Shown here one piece after another: positions 17,801-31,290 of a stretch of DNA of 64,000 bases (positions within the stretch are counted from its first letter, which is position 1; each line of letters opens with the position of its first letter). The notes under the pieces were generated by a model, which saw only the letters and a list, made by a program, of their open reading frames with translations, made no database searches and was not told the origin of the DNA. The stretch covers positions 209,159 to 273,158 of the forward strand of contig RQOL01000759.1 of the NCBI GenBank assembly GCA_013076295.1, written 5' to 3'. The translations under genes were made by a program, and so were the position numbers. The stretch comes from Sanderia malayensis (lineage: Eukaryota > Cnidaria > Scyphozoa > Semaeostomeae > Pelagiidae).

Positions 17801-20800
17801 TGACAGCAAATTAGAATTGAGCTCCAGCTTTGTAACAGTTTCCTGTTCTCAGATAAAAATAGTGCGTACTGGCAAAAAAAGCCGTGCTCTCACTAACAAA
17901 GGCCTAGCGGAAGAGTGGCTCAGCTTAAGAGACTTTAAATTTTAATGAAAAAAATTTATTAATGGTTAACTTGGGATGTCTTCATAACCCAAGCTGCAGA
18001 TACTGCAAAGCTACTGGTTTTCAATCAAGCATAGTGAGTACTGACAAGAAACCAGAGCTTTCCTAAAGCAGCACAAATGAAAAGATTAAATGAAAATTTG
18101 ACTGTCCAAATTTAATGGCTTTCTGTGAACATGACCAGTTGAAAAACACACGTTTTCCCTATCATGCAGATTACTGGCTGATTTGGCAAAAAACTGGGGT
18201 CTCCATAAAAAAAACTCTGTTTCTGATAAAGGACTTTATAAAACAAAGCTTGATGGCAAATTATGATCTGAGCTCCAAACGTTTAACAGTTTCTGTTCTC
18301 AGATAAGTTTAGTGCGTACTGACAAAAAAGCAGTGCTCTCACTAACAAAAGCCTAGCAGAACAGTGGCTCAGCTTAAGAGACTTTGAATTTAATAAAAAA
18401 AATTTATTAATGGACAGCTTGGGAAGTCTTCATAACCCAAGCTGCAGAAACTGGAAAGCTACCGGTTTTCAATCAAGCATAGTGAGTACTAACAAGAAAC
18501 CAGAGCTTCGCTAAAGCAGCACAAATGAAAAATTAAATGAAAATTTGACTGTCCAAATTTAATGACTTTGTGTGAACATGACCAGTTGAAAAACACACGT
18601 TTTGCCTATCATGAAGATTACTTGCTGATTTGGCAAAAAACTGGGGTCTCCATAAAAAACTCTGTTTCTGATAAAGAACTTTATAAAACAAAACTTGATG
18701 GCAATTTAGGATCTGAGCTCCAAACTTTGTAACAGTTTCCTGTTCTCAGATAAGTTTAGTGCGTACTGATAAAAAAGCAGTGCTCTCACTAACAAAAGCG
18801 TAGTGGAATAGTGGCTCAGCTTAAGAGACTTTAAGTTTAATGAAAAAAATTTATTAATGGACAACTTGGGAAGTCTTCATGACCCAAGCTGCAGAAACTG
18901 GAAAGCTACCGGTTTTCAATCAAGCATAGTGAGTACTGACAAGAAACCAGAGCTTTGCTAAAGCAGCACAAATTAAAAGATTAAATCAAAATTCGACTGT
19001 CCAAATTTAATGGCTTTCCGTAACATGACAAGTTGGAAAACACACGTTTGGCCATCATGAAGATTACTTGCCGACTTGGCAAAAACTGGGGTCTCCATAA
19101 AGAAACTTTGTTTCTGATAAAGGACTTGATAAAACGAAGCTTGACAGCAAATTAGAATTTCAGCTCCAGCTTTGTAACAGTTTCCTGTTCTCATATAAAA
19201 ATAGTGCGTACTGACAAAAAAGCAGTGCTCTCACTAACAAAAGCCTAGCGGAACAGTGGCTCAGCTTAAGAGACATTAAATTTTATGAAAAAATTTATTA
19301 ATGGACAACTTGGGAAGTCTTCATAACCCAAGCTGCAGATACTGCAAAGCTACTGGTTTTCAATTAAGCATAGTGAGTACTGACAAGAAACCAGAGCTTT
19401 GCTAAAGCAGCACAAAGGAAAAGATTAAAGGAAAATTATGTAATGGCTTTCTGGGAACATGACAAGTTGGAAAGCACACCTTTTGCCTATCATGAAGATT
19501 ACTTGCTGATTTGGCAAAAAACTGGGGTCTCAATAAAAAGACTCTGTTTCTGTTAGAGACTTTATTACCGGAAGCTTGACAGCAAATTGAATTTCAGCTC
19601 CAGCTTTGTAACAGTTTCCTGTTCTCAGATAAAATAGTGCGTACTGGCAAAAAAGCCGTGCTCTCACTAACAAAGGCCTAGCGGAAGAGTGGCTCAGCTT
19701 AAGAGACTTTAAATTTTATGAAAAAAATTTATTAATGGTTAACTTGGGATGTCCATAACCCAAGCTGCAGATACTGCAAAGCTACTGGTTTTCAATCAAG
19801 CATAGTGAGTACTGACAAGAAACCAGAGCTTTCCTAAAGCAGCACAAATGAAAAGATTAAATGAAAATTTGACTGTCCAAATTTAATGGCTTTCTGTGAA
19901 CATGACCAGTTGAAAAACACACGTTTTCCCTATCATGCAGATTACTGGCTGATTTGGCAAAAAACTGGGGTCTCCATAAAAAAAACTCTGTTTCTTGTTC
20001 TCAGATAAGTTTAGTGCGTACTGACAAAAAAGCAGTACTCTCACTAACAAAAGCCTAGCGGAATGGCGGCTCAGCTTAAGAGACTTTAAATTTAATGAAA
20101 AAAATTTATTAATGGACAACTTGGGAAGTCTTCATAACCCAAGCTGCAGAAACTGGAAAGCTACCAGTTTTCAATCAAGCATAGTGAGTACTGACAAGAA
20201 ACCAGAGCTTTCCTAAAGCAGCACAAATGAAAAGATTAAATGAAAATTTGACTGTCCAAATTAATGGCTTTCTGTGAACATGACCAGTTGAAAAACACAC
20301 GTTTTGCCTATCATGCAGATTACTTGCTGATTTGGCAAAAAACTGGGGTCTCCATAAAAAAACTCTGTTTCTGATAAAGGACTTTATAAAACGAAGCTTG
20401 ATGGCAAATTATGATCTGAGCTCCAAACTTTTAACAGTTTCTTGTTCTCAGATAAGTTTAGTGCGTACTGACAAAAAAGCAGTGCTCTCACTAACAAAAG
20501 CCTAGCAGAACAGTGGCTCAGCTTAAGAGACTTTGAATTTAATAAAAAAATTATTAATGGACAGCTTGGTAAGTCTTCATAACCCAAGCTGCGAAACTGG
20601 AAAGCTACCGGTTTTCAATCAAGCATAGTGGTACTGACAAGAAACCAGAGCTTTGCTAAAGCAGCACAAATGAAAGATTAAATGAAAATTTGACTGTCCA
20701 AATTTAATGGCTTTCTGTGAACATGACCAGTTGAAAAACACACGTTTTGCCTATCATGAAGATTACTTGCTGATTTGGCAAAAAACTGGGGTCTCAATAA

Positions 20801-23800
20801 AAAGACTCTGTTTCTGTTAGAGGACTTTATTACAGGAAGCTTGACAGCAAATTAGAATTTCAGCTCCAGCTTTGTAACAGTTTCCTGTTCTCAGATAAAA
20901 ATAGTGCGTACTGGCAAAAAAGCCGTGCTCTCACTAACAAAGGCCTAGCGGAAGAGTGGCTCAGCTTAAGAGACTTAAATTTTATGAAAAAAATTTATTA
21001 ATGGACTTGGGAAGTCTTCATAACCCAAGCTGCAGATACTGCAAAGCTACTGGTTTTCAATTAAGCATAGTGAGTACTGACAAGAAACCAGAGCTTTGCT
21101 AAAGCAGCACAAAGGAAAAGATTAAAGGAAAATTATGTAATGGCTTTCTGGGAACATGACAAGTTGGAAAGCACACCTTTTGCCTATCATGAAGATTACT
21201 TGCTGATTTGGCAAAAAACTGGGGTCTCAATAAAAAGACTCTGTTTCTGTTAGAGGACTTTATTACAGGAAGCTTGACAGCAAATTAGAATTTCAGCTCC
21301 AGCTTTGTAACAGTTTCCTGTTCTCAGATAAAAATAGTGCGTACTGGCAAAAAAGCCGTGCTCTCACTAACAAAGGCCTAGCGGAAGAGTGGCTCAGCTT
21401 AAGAGACTTTAAATTTTATGAAAAAAATTTATTAATGGTTAACTTGGGATGTCTCATAACCCAAGCTGCAGATACTGCAAAGCTACTGGTTTTCAATCAA
21501 GCATAGTGAGTACTGACAAGAAACCAGAGCTTTCCTAAAGCAGCACAAATGAAAAGATTAAATGAAAATTTGACTGTCCAAATTTAATGGCTTTCTGTGA
21601 ACATGACCAGTTGAAAAACACAGTTTTCCCTATCATGCAGATTACTGGCTGATTTGGCAAAAAACTGGGTCTCCATAAAAAAAACTCTGTTTCTTGTTCT
21701 CAGATAAGTTTAGTGCGTACTGACAAAAAGCAGTACTCTCACTAACAAAAGCCTAGCGGAATGGCGGCTCAGCTTAAGAGACTTTAAATTTAATGAAAAA
21801 ATTTATTAATGGACAACTTGGGAAGTCTTCATAACCCAAGCTGCAGAAACTGGAAAGCTACCAGTTTTCAATCAAGCATAGTGAGTACTGACAAGAAACC
21901 AGAGCTTTCCTAAAGCAGCACAAATGAAAAGATTAAATGAAAATTTGACTGTCCAAATTAATGGCTTTCTGTGAACATGACCAGTTGAAAAACACACGTT
22001 TTGCCTATCATGCAGATTACTTGCTGATTTGGCAAAAAACTGGGGTCTCCATAAAAAAAACTCTGTTTCTGATAAAGGACTTTATAAAACGAAGCTTGAT
22101 GGCAAATTATGATCTGAGCTCCAAACTTTTTAACAGTTTCTTGTTCTCAGATAAGTTTAGTGCGTACTGACAAAAAAGCAGTGCTCTCACTAACAAAAGC
22201 CTAGCAGAACAGTGGCTCAGCTTAAGAGACTTTGAATTTAATAAAAAAAAATTATTAATGGACAGCTTGGTAAGTCTTCATAACCCAAGCTGCGGAAACT
22301 GGAAAGCTACCGGTTTTCAATCAAGCATAGTAGGTACTGACAAGAAACCAGAGCTTTGCTAAAGCAGCACAAATGAAATGATTAAATGAAAATTTGACTG
22401 TCCAAATTTAATGGCTTTCTGTGAACATGACCAGTTGAAAAACACACGTTTTGCCTATCATGAAGATTACTTGCTGATTTGGCAAAAAACTGGGGTCTCA
22501 ATAAAAAGACTCTGTTTCTGTTAGAGGACTTTATTACAGGAAGCTTGACAGCAAATTAGAATTTCAGGTCCAGCTTTGTAACAGTTTCCTGTTCTCAGAT
22601 AAAAATAGTGCGTACTGGCAAAAAAGCCGTGCTCTCACTAACAAAGCCTAGCGGAAGAGTGGCTCAGCTTAAGAGACTTTAAATTTTATGAAAAAAATTT
22701 ATTAATGGTTAACTTGGGATGTCTTCATAACCCAAGCTGCAGATACTGCAAAGCTACTGGTTTTCAATCAAGCATAGTGAGTACTGACAAGAAACCAGAG
22801 CTTTCCTAAAGCAGCACAAATGAAAAGAGTAAATGAAAATTTGACTGTCCAAATTTAATGACTTTGTGTGAACATGACCAGTTGAAAAACACACGTTTTG
22901 CCTATCATGAAGATTACTTGCTGATTTGGCAAAAAACTGGGGTCTCCATAAAAAAACTCTGTTTCTGATAAAGAACTTTATAAAACAAACTTGATGGCAA
23001 TTTAGGATCTGAGCTCCAAACTTTGTAACAGTTTCCTGTTCTCAGATAAGTTTAGTGCGTACTGATAAAAAGCAGTGCTCTCACTAACAAAAGCGTAGTG
23101 GAATAGTGGCTCAGCTTAAGAGACTTTAAGTTTAATGAAAAAAATTTATTAATGGACAACTTGGGAAGTCTTCATGACCCAAGCTGCAGAAACTGGAAAG
23201 CTACCGGTTTTCAATCAAGCATAGTGAGTACTGACAAGAAACCAGAGCTTTGCTAAAGCAGCACAAATTAAAAGATTAAATCAAAATTCGACTGTCCAAA
23301 TTTAATGGCTTTCCGTAAACATGACAAGTTGGAAAACACACGTTTGGCCATCATGAAGATTACTTGCCGACTTGGCAAAAACTGGGGTTCCATAAAGAAA
23401 CTTTGTTTCTGATAAAGGACTTGATAAAACGAAGCTTGACAGCAAATTAGAATTTCAGCTCCAGCTTTGTAACAGTTTCCTGTTCTCATATAAAATAGTG
23501 CGTACTGACAAAAAAGCAGTGCTCTCACTAACAAAAGCCTAGCGGAACAGTGGCTCAGCTTAAGAGACCACATTTTATGAAAAAATTTATTATTGGACAA
23601 CTTGGAAAGTCTTCATAACCCAAGCTGCAGATACTGCAAAGCTACTGGTTTTCAATTAAGCATAGTGAGTAATGACAAGAAACCAGAGCTTTGCTAAAGC
23701 AGCACAAAGGAAAAGATTAAAGGAAAATTATGTAATGGCTTTCTGGAACATGACAAGTTGGAAAGCACACCTTTTGCCTATCATGAAGATTACTTGCTGA

Positions 23801-26800
23801 TTTGGCAAAAAACTGGGGTCTCCATAAAAAACTCTGTTTCTGATAAAGGACTTTATAAAAGGAAGCTTGATGGTAATTTAGGATCTGAGCTCCAAACTTT
23901 GTAACAGTTTCTTGTTCTCAGATAAGTTTAGTGCGTACTGACAAAAAAGCAGTGCTCTCACTAACAAAAGCCTAGTGGAATAGTGGCTCAGCTTAAGAGA
24001 CTTTAAATTTAATGAAAAAAATTTATTAATGGACAACTTGGGAAGTCTTCATAACCCAAGCTGCAGAAACTGGAAAGCTACCGGTTTTCAATCAAGCATA
24101 GTGAGTACTGACAAGAAACCAGAGCTTTCCTAAAGCAGCACAAATGAAAAGATTAAATGAAAATTTGACTGTCCAAATTTAATGGCTTTCTGTGAACATG
24201 ACAGTTGAAAACACACGTTTTGCCTATCATGAAGATTACTTCTGATTTGGCAAAAAACTGGGGTCTCCATAAAAAAACTCTGTTTCTGATAAAGGCTTTA
24301 TAAAGGAAGCTTGATGGCAATTTAGATCTGAGCTCCAAACTTTGTAACAGTTTCTTGTTCTCAGATAAGTTTAGTGCGTACTGACAAAAAAGCAGTACTC
24401 TCACTAACAAAAGCCTAGCAGAATGTGGCTCAGCTTAAGAGACTTTAAATTTAATGAAAAAAATTTATTAATGGACAACTTGGGAAGTCTTCATAACCCA
24501 AGCTGCAGAAACTGGAAAGCTACGGTTTTCAATCAAGCATAGTGAGTACTGACAAGAAACCAGAGCTTCGCTAAAGCAGCACAAATGAAAGATTAAATTT
24601 GACTGTCAAATAATGGCTTTCTGTGAACATGACAGTTGAAAAACACACGTTTTGCCTATCATGAAGATTACTTGCTGATTTGGCAAAAAACTGGGGTCTC
24701 CATAAAAACTTGTTTCTGATAAAGGCTTTAAAACGAAGCTTGATGGCAATTTACGATCTGAGCTCCAAACTTTGTCAGTTTCTTGTTCTCAGATAAGTTT
24801 AGTGCGTACTGACAAAAAAGCAGTGCTCTCACTAACAAAAGCCTAGCAGAACAGTGGCTCAGCTTAAGAGACTTTGAATTTAATAAAAAAAATTTATTAA
24901 TGGACAGCTTGGGAAGTCTTCATAACCCAAGCTGCAGAAACTGGAAAGCTACTGGTTTTCAATCAAGCATAGTGGTACTGAAAGAAACCAGAGCTTTGCT
25001 AAAGCAGCACAAATGAAAAATTAAATGAAAATTTGACTGTCCAAATTTAATGGCTTTCTGTGAACATGACCAGTTGAAAAACACACGTTTTGCCTATCAT
25101 GAAGATTACTTGCTGATTTGGCAAAAAACTGGGGTCTCCATAAAAAACTCTGTTTCTGATAAAGACTTTATAAAACAACTTGATGGCAATTTAGATCTGA
25201 GCTCCAAACTTTGTAACAGTTTCTTGTTCTCAGATAAGTTTAGTGCGTACTGACAAAAAAGCAGTGCTCTCACTAACAAAAGCCTAGCAAACAGTGGCTC
25301 AGCTTAAGAGACTTTAATTTAATAAAAAAAATTATTAATGGACAGCTTGGTAAGTCTTCATAACCCAAGCTGCAGAAACTGGAAAGCTACCGGTTTTCAA
25401 TCAAGCATAGTAGTACTGACAAGAAACCAGAGCTTTGCTAAAGCAGCACAAATGAAAGATTAAATGAAAATTTGACTGTCCAAATTTAATGGCTTTCTGT
25501 GAACATGACCAGTTGAAAAACACACGTTTTGCCTATCATGAAGATTACTTGCTGATTTGGCAAAAAACTGGGGTCTCATAAAAAACTCTGTTTCTGTAGA
25601 GACTTTATTACAGAAGCTTGACAGCAAATTAGAATTGGCTCCAGCTTTGTAACAGTTTCCTGTTCTCAGATAAAAATAGTGCGTACTGGCAAAAAAGCCG
25701 TGCTCTCACTAACAAAGCCTAGCGAAGGTGGCTCAGCTTAAGAGACTTTAAATTTATGAAAAAAATTTATTAATGGAACTTGGGATGTCTTCATAACCCA
25801 AGCTGCGAAACTGGAAAGCTACCGGTTTTCAATCAAGCATAGTAGTACTGACAAGAAACCAGAGCTTTGCTAAAGCAGCACAAATGAAATGATTAAATGA
25901 AAATTTGACTGTCCAAATTTAATGGCTTTCTGTGAACATGACCAGTTGAAAACACACGTTTTGCCTATCATGAAGATTACTTGCTGATTTGGCAAAAAAC
26001 TGGGGTCTCCATAAAGAAACTTTGTTTCTGATAAAGGACTTGATAAAACGAAGCTTGACAGCAAATTAGAATTTCAGCTCCAGCTTTGTAACAGTTTCCT
26101 GTTCTCATATAAAAATAGTGCGTACTGACAAAAAAGCAGTGCTCTCACTAACAAAAGCCTAGCGGAACAGTGGCTCAGCTTAAGAGACTTAAATTTTATG
26201 AAAAAAATTTATTAATGGACAACTTGGGAAGTCTTCATAACCCAAGCTGCAGATACTGCAAAGCTACTGGTTTTCAATCAAGCATAGTGAGTACTGACAA
26301 GAAACCAGAGCTTTCCTAAAGCAGCACAAATGAAAAGATTAAATGAAAATTTGACTGTCCAAATTTAATGGCTTTCTGTGAACATGACCAGTTGAAAAAC
26401 ACACGTTTTCCCTATCATGCAGATTACTGGCTGATTTGGCAAAAAACTGGGGTCTCCATAAAAAAACTCTGTTTCTGATAAAGGACTTTATAAAACGAAG
26501 CTTGATGGCAAATTATGATCTGAGCTCCAAACGTTTTAACATTTCTTGTTCTCAGATAAGTTTAGTGCGTACTGACAAAAAAGCAGTGCTCTCACTAACA
26601 AAAGCCTAGCAGAACAGTGGCTCAGCTTAAGAGACTTTGAATTTAATAGAAAAAAATTTTAATGGACAGCTTGGGAAGTCTTCATAACCCAAGCTGCAGA
26701 AACTGGAAAGCTACCGGTTTTCAATCAAGCATAGTGAGTACTAACAAGAAACCAGAGCTTCGCTAAAGCAGCACAAATGAAAACATTAAATGAAAATTTG

Positions 26801-28250
26801 ACTGTCCAAATTTAATGGCTTTGTGAACATGACCAGTTGAAAAACACACGTTTTGCCTATCATGAAGATTACTTGCTGATTTGGCAAAAAACTGGGGTCT
26901 CCATAAAAAAACTCTGTTTCTGATAAAGGACTTTATAAAGGAAGCTTGATGGCAATTTAGGATCTGAGCTCCAAACTTTGTAACAGTTTCTTGTTCTCAG
27001 ATAAGTTTAGTGCGTACTGACAAAAAAGCAGTACTCTCACTAACAAAAGCCTAGCAGAATAGTGGCTCAGCTTAAGAGACTTTAAATTTAATGAAAAAAA
27101 TTTATTAATGGACAACTTGGGAAGTCTTCATAACCCAAGCTGCAGAAACTGGAAAGCTACCGGTTTTCAATTAAATATATTGAGTACTGATAAGAAACCA
27201 GAGCTTCGCTAAAGCAGCACAAATGAGAAGATTAAATGAAAATTTGACTGTCAACAGGTAAAGGCTTTCTGTGAACATGACAAGTTGGAAAACACACGTT
27301 TTGCCTATCATGAAGATTACTTGCTGACTTGGCAAAAACTGGGGTCTCCATTAAAAACTTTGTTTCTGATAAAGGACTTGATAAAACGAAGCTTGATGGC
27401 AATTTACGATCTGAGCTCCAAACTTTGTCACAGTTTCTTGTTCTCAGATAAGTTTAGTGCGTACTGACAAAAAGGCCGTGCTCTCACTAACAAAAGCCTA
27501 GCGGAAGAGTGGCTCAGCTTAAGAGACTTTAAATTTTATGAAAAAAATTTATTAATGGTTAACTTGGGATGTCTTCATAACCCAAGCTGCAGATACTGCG
27601 AAGCTACTGGTTTTCAATTAAGCATAGTGAGTACTGACAAGAAACCAGAGCTTTGCTAAAGCAGCACAAATGAGAAGTTTAAAGGAAAATTATGTAATGG
27701 CTTTCTGTGAACATGACAAGTTGGAAAACACACGTTTTCCCTATCATGAAGATTACTTGCTGATTTGGCAAAAAACTGGGGTCTCCCTAAAAAAACTCTG
27801 TTTCTGATAAAGGACGTTATAAAACGAAGCTTGATGGCAAATTAGATCTGAGCTCCAAACTTTTTACAGTTTCTTGTTCTCAGATAAGTTTAGTGCTTAC
27901 TGACAAAAAAGCAGTGCTCTCACTAACAAAAGCCTAGCAGAATAGTGGCTCAGCTTAAGAGACTTTGAATTTAATAAAAAAATTTATTAATGGCAGCTTG
28001 GGAAGTCTTCATAACCCAAGCTGCAGGAACTGGGAAGCTACCGGTTTTCAATCAAGCATAGTGAGTACTGACAAGAAGCCAGAGCTTTGCTAAAGGAGCA
28101 CAAATGAAAAGATTAAATGAAAATTTGACTGTCCAAATTTAATGGCTTTCTGTGAACATGACCAGTTGAAAAACACACGTTTTGCCTATCATGAAGATTA
28201 CTTGCTGATTTGGCAAAAAACTGGGGTCTCAATAAAAAGACTCTGTTTCT
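14835..28250. repeat. Satellite array, about 31 monomers of roughly 430 bp
   Basis: The marker AACCCAAGCTGC recurs about every 430-440 bp about 31 times. Monomers fall into types: one with TGATAAAGGACTTTAT, one with TGTTAGAGGACTTTATTAC, and a short one in which CTCTGTTTC joins directly to TTGTTCTCAG (16585, 17395, 19990, 21690). A rare variant AATGACTTTGTGTG appears at 18561 and again at 22857, 4296 bp later, with the same neighbours, so there is a higher-order repeat of about ten monomers. Many one-base homopolymer differences between units, mainly at the left, may be consensus errors. Short frames inside are not genes. The array starts at the gap and ends abruptly at 28250. Confidence 0.95.
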
Positions 28251-29065
28251 GCAACTTGTCCTCATTTCAAATATATACATTATATATAAATCCCAACGTC
28301 CTTCTTTTATGCGCTGTATAAATATTTGGGACCAAGTATGCGAAGGGTGATTCTTCCTCATTTACATGAAACTGTGAAGGTTCCTGATCACAGGTGATCA
28401 AGCAGGGGTTCAACCAGTTCAACTTCAAAGGAAAATGGTCTCACGGCACCCAGGCTTGGGGTAGAATTGCAGTTGCAGCATTCCCTTTTCAGGTCAATTG
28501 CTAGGTCAATTGCTTATTTTTTTATTATTATTACAGAAAATTTTGTAGCTGGTTTCTAAAGTTTGTGTCCTAAATGTATATTATATAGAATTTGTACCCT
28601 TTATTACATTAAATATTTGGTATACCACAGTAGCTACTACTACTCAGTTTTTATCGAAATGGATCGCTCTGATTTACACTTGAAAACTGGCGAGGGTGAG
28701 TAGGCAGCTCCTTATTTTTTAAATTTTGTTCAGCAGACCGTACTATGTCCTGACTAGTGAGAGAGTCCTTTAATTGCATCATGGATGTGGTGTTTTTATC
28801 AGAACAATGTTTTGACAATTTGCAGTAAGGAATCAGATCAGTGACCATGTCGAATTAATGAATCAGTGGTCAATTAGGTCAATTGTACATGGTCACTACT
28901 TCTGACCTATTCAGATAGAAATGTTTTTTCTTTGTAAAACAATAAATGTTAGAGGATATTTCAAGCTTTCTTACACTTTTTCATTTGCTTTACTTTGTAT
29001 TTCTTTTATGAATGAGTATATTTTTTTTACTCTGCTAATTGCATTTATTACATTGTTTTTTGCAG
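28251..29065. other. Unique sequence after the satellite, no gene seen
   Basis: The region is AT-rich with a short minus-strand frame (28651-28848) that I cannot support. It probably includes upstream exons or introns of the next gene. A pyrimidine tract and TTTTTTGCAG at 29054-29065 mark a splice acceptor. Confidence 0.5.
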
Positions 29066-31290
29066 GCTGCATTCCTGTGAAAAAAGCAAAGGTAGCGTCA
29101 AAGTTTTTCTCAGTTTAAAACTATTTGTTAAAAGAAACTTGGCTTGAATTATGAAAGTAATTATGAGTTAGAAAAATAATCCCAATTTTGAAATGAATGA
29201 TGAATGGTGAATTTCCTCAATGTTGATATCTGTTAGTAAATAATGAGTTGAAAGTACGGATAATATCTTCTTATTAGAACAATGGGTGTATCTTTGCAAT
29301 TATTTATAAATATATTAACATTTATAAAGTCTGTTTTGAGCTTTAGAACTGTTATGAATATATGTAGATAATCATTGAGACTTGGATCACACTATACTAC
29401 AATTTAAAACTTGTATAAATGGTGGTCCAAGGCATTTATAATGTTTTAACAATGGTTTAACAATGTAATGGGTACTTTGCTTTGGCATTTGCTGGGCTTC
29501 TCCACTCTTGTGTAAAGTTGTGTTGTAGAGTTTACCTATTCATTGTATGTAAATGGTATGTGAGCTTAAAGAATAAATAATGATTTCTAAAACCATAAAT
29601 TTTGTTCCCAAAGATAATCCTGCACTATAAATTTTAGTTTTCGAAAGCTTTTCTTTTCTTTGTTTGTTCAAAGTAAAAACTTTCCCCATTACTGGGGAAG
29701 ACATAAATGCTTTTGATTGACTTTATGAACTTATGGCATATTTGCATAAGGATTTATTTCATGAGCTGTTATAGGAACATTTATGGTAATGCCCACTCAA
29801 AGGTAGATGTTATGTTTTATTTCCATATGCTCATATTTTCTGACATAGAGAGATGGTAAGAGACAGTGCCCCCATTGCAAGGAAAGTGTTGGCATCAGAG
29901 CTAAAACATGTGGACACTGCCTGATGACAATAAAAAAGAAGGAAAAAGATTGGGCTAAAATTACAGAAAATTCACCCAAAGATGGTAGCTATGTGAAGGA
30001 CAAGCTTTTCAATGGAGTGAGTCAATGAGGGGGTTTGACTTTTCTATATTTGGATCAACGTTGTTTGGCTAGGAGGGCAGTTTAACGTGAATGCTTTGTC
30101 TAACATGATCATGTATTTTTGAAATATTGGCATAGAAGTGTTGAATTATAATTATATATTGGGGGAATTCTCTGCCCCAAAACACTAAGATGTAGATCGT
30201 CCCAGGGAAGTCATTAATTTTGAAAACGTCGTGTTTTCCAGATGGATCAGCTGTCAACAGTTCCCGGCTGGACTGGCATTGTATTTCTGGTGCACGATAA
30301 CGTGGCAAAAAATGGCCAAAACGCATCTACACGCACTTGTACTCTACCAGAGGAGCAGGTCAGAAAATTGAATCGGCCATGCGGGAAAAGTCTTCAATTC
30401 AATGAAGATTTATTTGAAAATGAGTATGCTTGAGAAGTTGATTTTTTTCAGTTTATGATCTAATCTAATGTTCGCTCGCAATGTGCAGAAGGGAAGTGTC
30501 TTTTACGCGACAAGCTCCTTAATTCTGATTAGTTTAGCAATAAGTATATCTTTTATATGTTGCAGCTGCATAGTCGTCATCGGTATGGCATATTTCTGCT
30601 TTATACACTAAAGTTGTATTGTAGCATTATCCTTTTTATTCATTTTAGAAGACACCCAAGTTGCAAAGGAAGGAAGTGGAGAAGATCCCCCAACACCGTC
30701 ATCACTTCCTTCTTCTTCTTCTTCTTCCAGCTTTTCTTCCAATGCACCATCTGTTTCAGACCCTTTGTCAACGCCTACACCTCTGGAACCTTCACACCCA
30801 ACAATCCCAATATCATCATCATCTTCTCATATTGAACCTATGCCTGACTCTACCCCTCAATCCACTACCCATACCAAAGAAACCGTTTCGTTACCATTGC
30901 CATCTGAAAATTCACTCTTTGTGGGAAACTCTGCCAACTCTATGAATGTATTAACTTCTACTCGTGTTGCAACTAGCAAGCAGTCTTCTAATGAACCACC
31001 TAACTTTCCATTAACATCTCATCATAGCTCTTTGTCCTCACAAGCACAACCCACTTCTTCTTTCACTATTCTATCTTCAGCCATTGATCCAGCCTTGTCT
31101 ACGTCTCCAAACACCAATTCTCATGATTCTAACCTCTTCCTGTCAACTAGTCAAGTCAATCAACCCTCTTCATTTGCTGTACTATGTCGAGTTCTACCCC
31201 AGCTGTATCTACAACTTTACCAGGGCAGATTATAGAAGAAGATGATATAGATTGGTGGAAAGAAGTTTCTGTTGTGCAGAACGTTAACAA
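29066..31290 (+). CDS. Host gene with UPF0547-like zinc ribbon, partial
   Basis: Exons can be followed by splice sites and phase. A short exon at 29066-29091 codes for PVKKAK. The exon 29849-30016 (56 codons, AG before, GTGAGT after) holds QCPHCKESVGIRAKTCGHC, a CxxC...CxxC ribbon like UPF0547/C16orf87-type proteins. The exon 30242-30358 follows, with GTCAGA after it. The exon from 30649 is a Ser/Thr/Pro-rich linker of about 190 codons, and the end DDIDWWKEVSVVQ stops at about 31290 in another frame. The frame change near 31180 may be a missed intron or an error. The 5' end is not found. The function of these zinc-ribbon proteins is not well defined. Confidence 0.6.

Noticed and set aside
14835..28361. 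Numerous 60-110-residue frames in the satellite
   Set aside because: They repeat with the monomer, change frame between units and have no coding pattern.
30557..30945. Two His/Leu-rich frames overlapping the Ser/Thr/Pro-rich exon
   Set aside because: They are other frames of the TCTTCT-rich exon of the zinc-ribbon gene.
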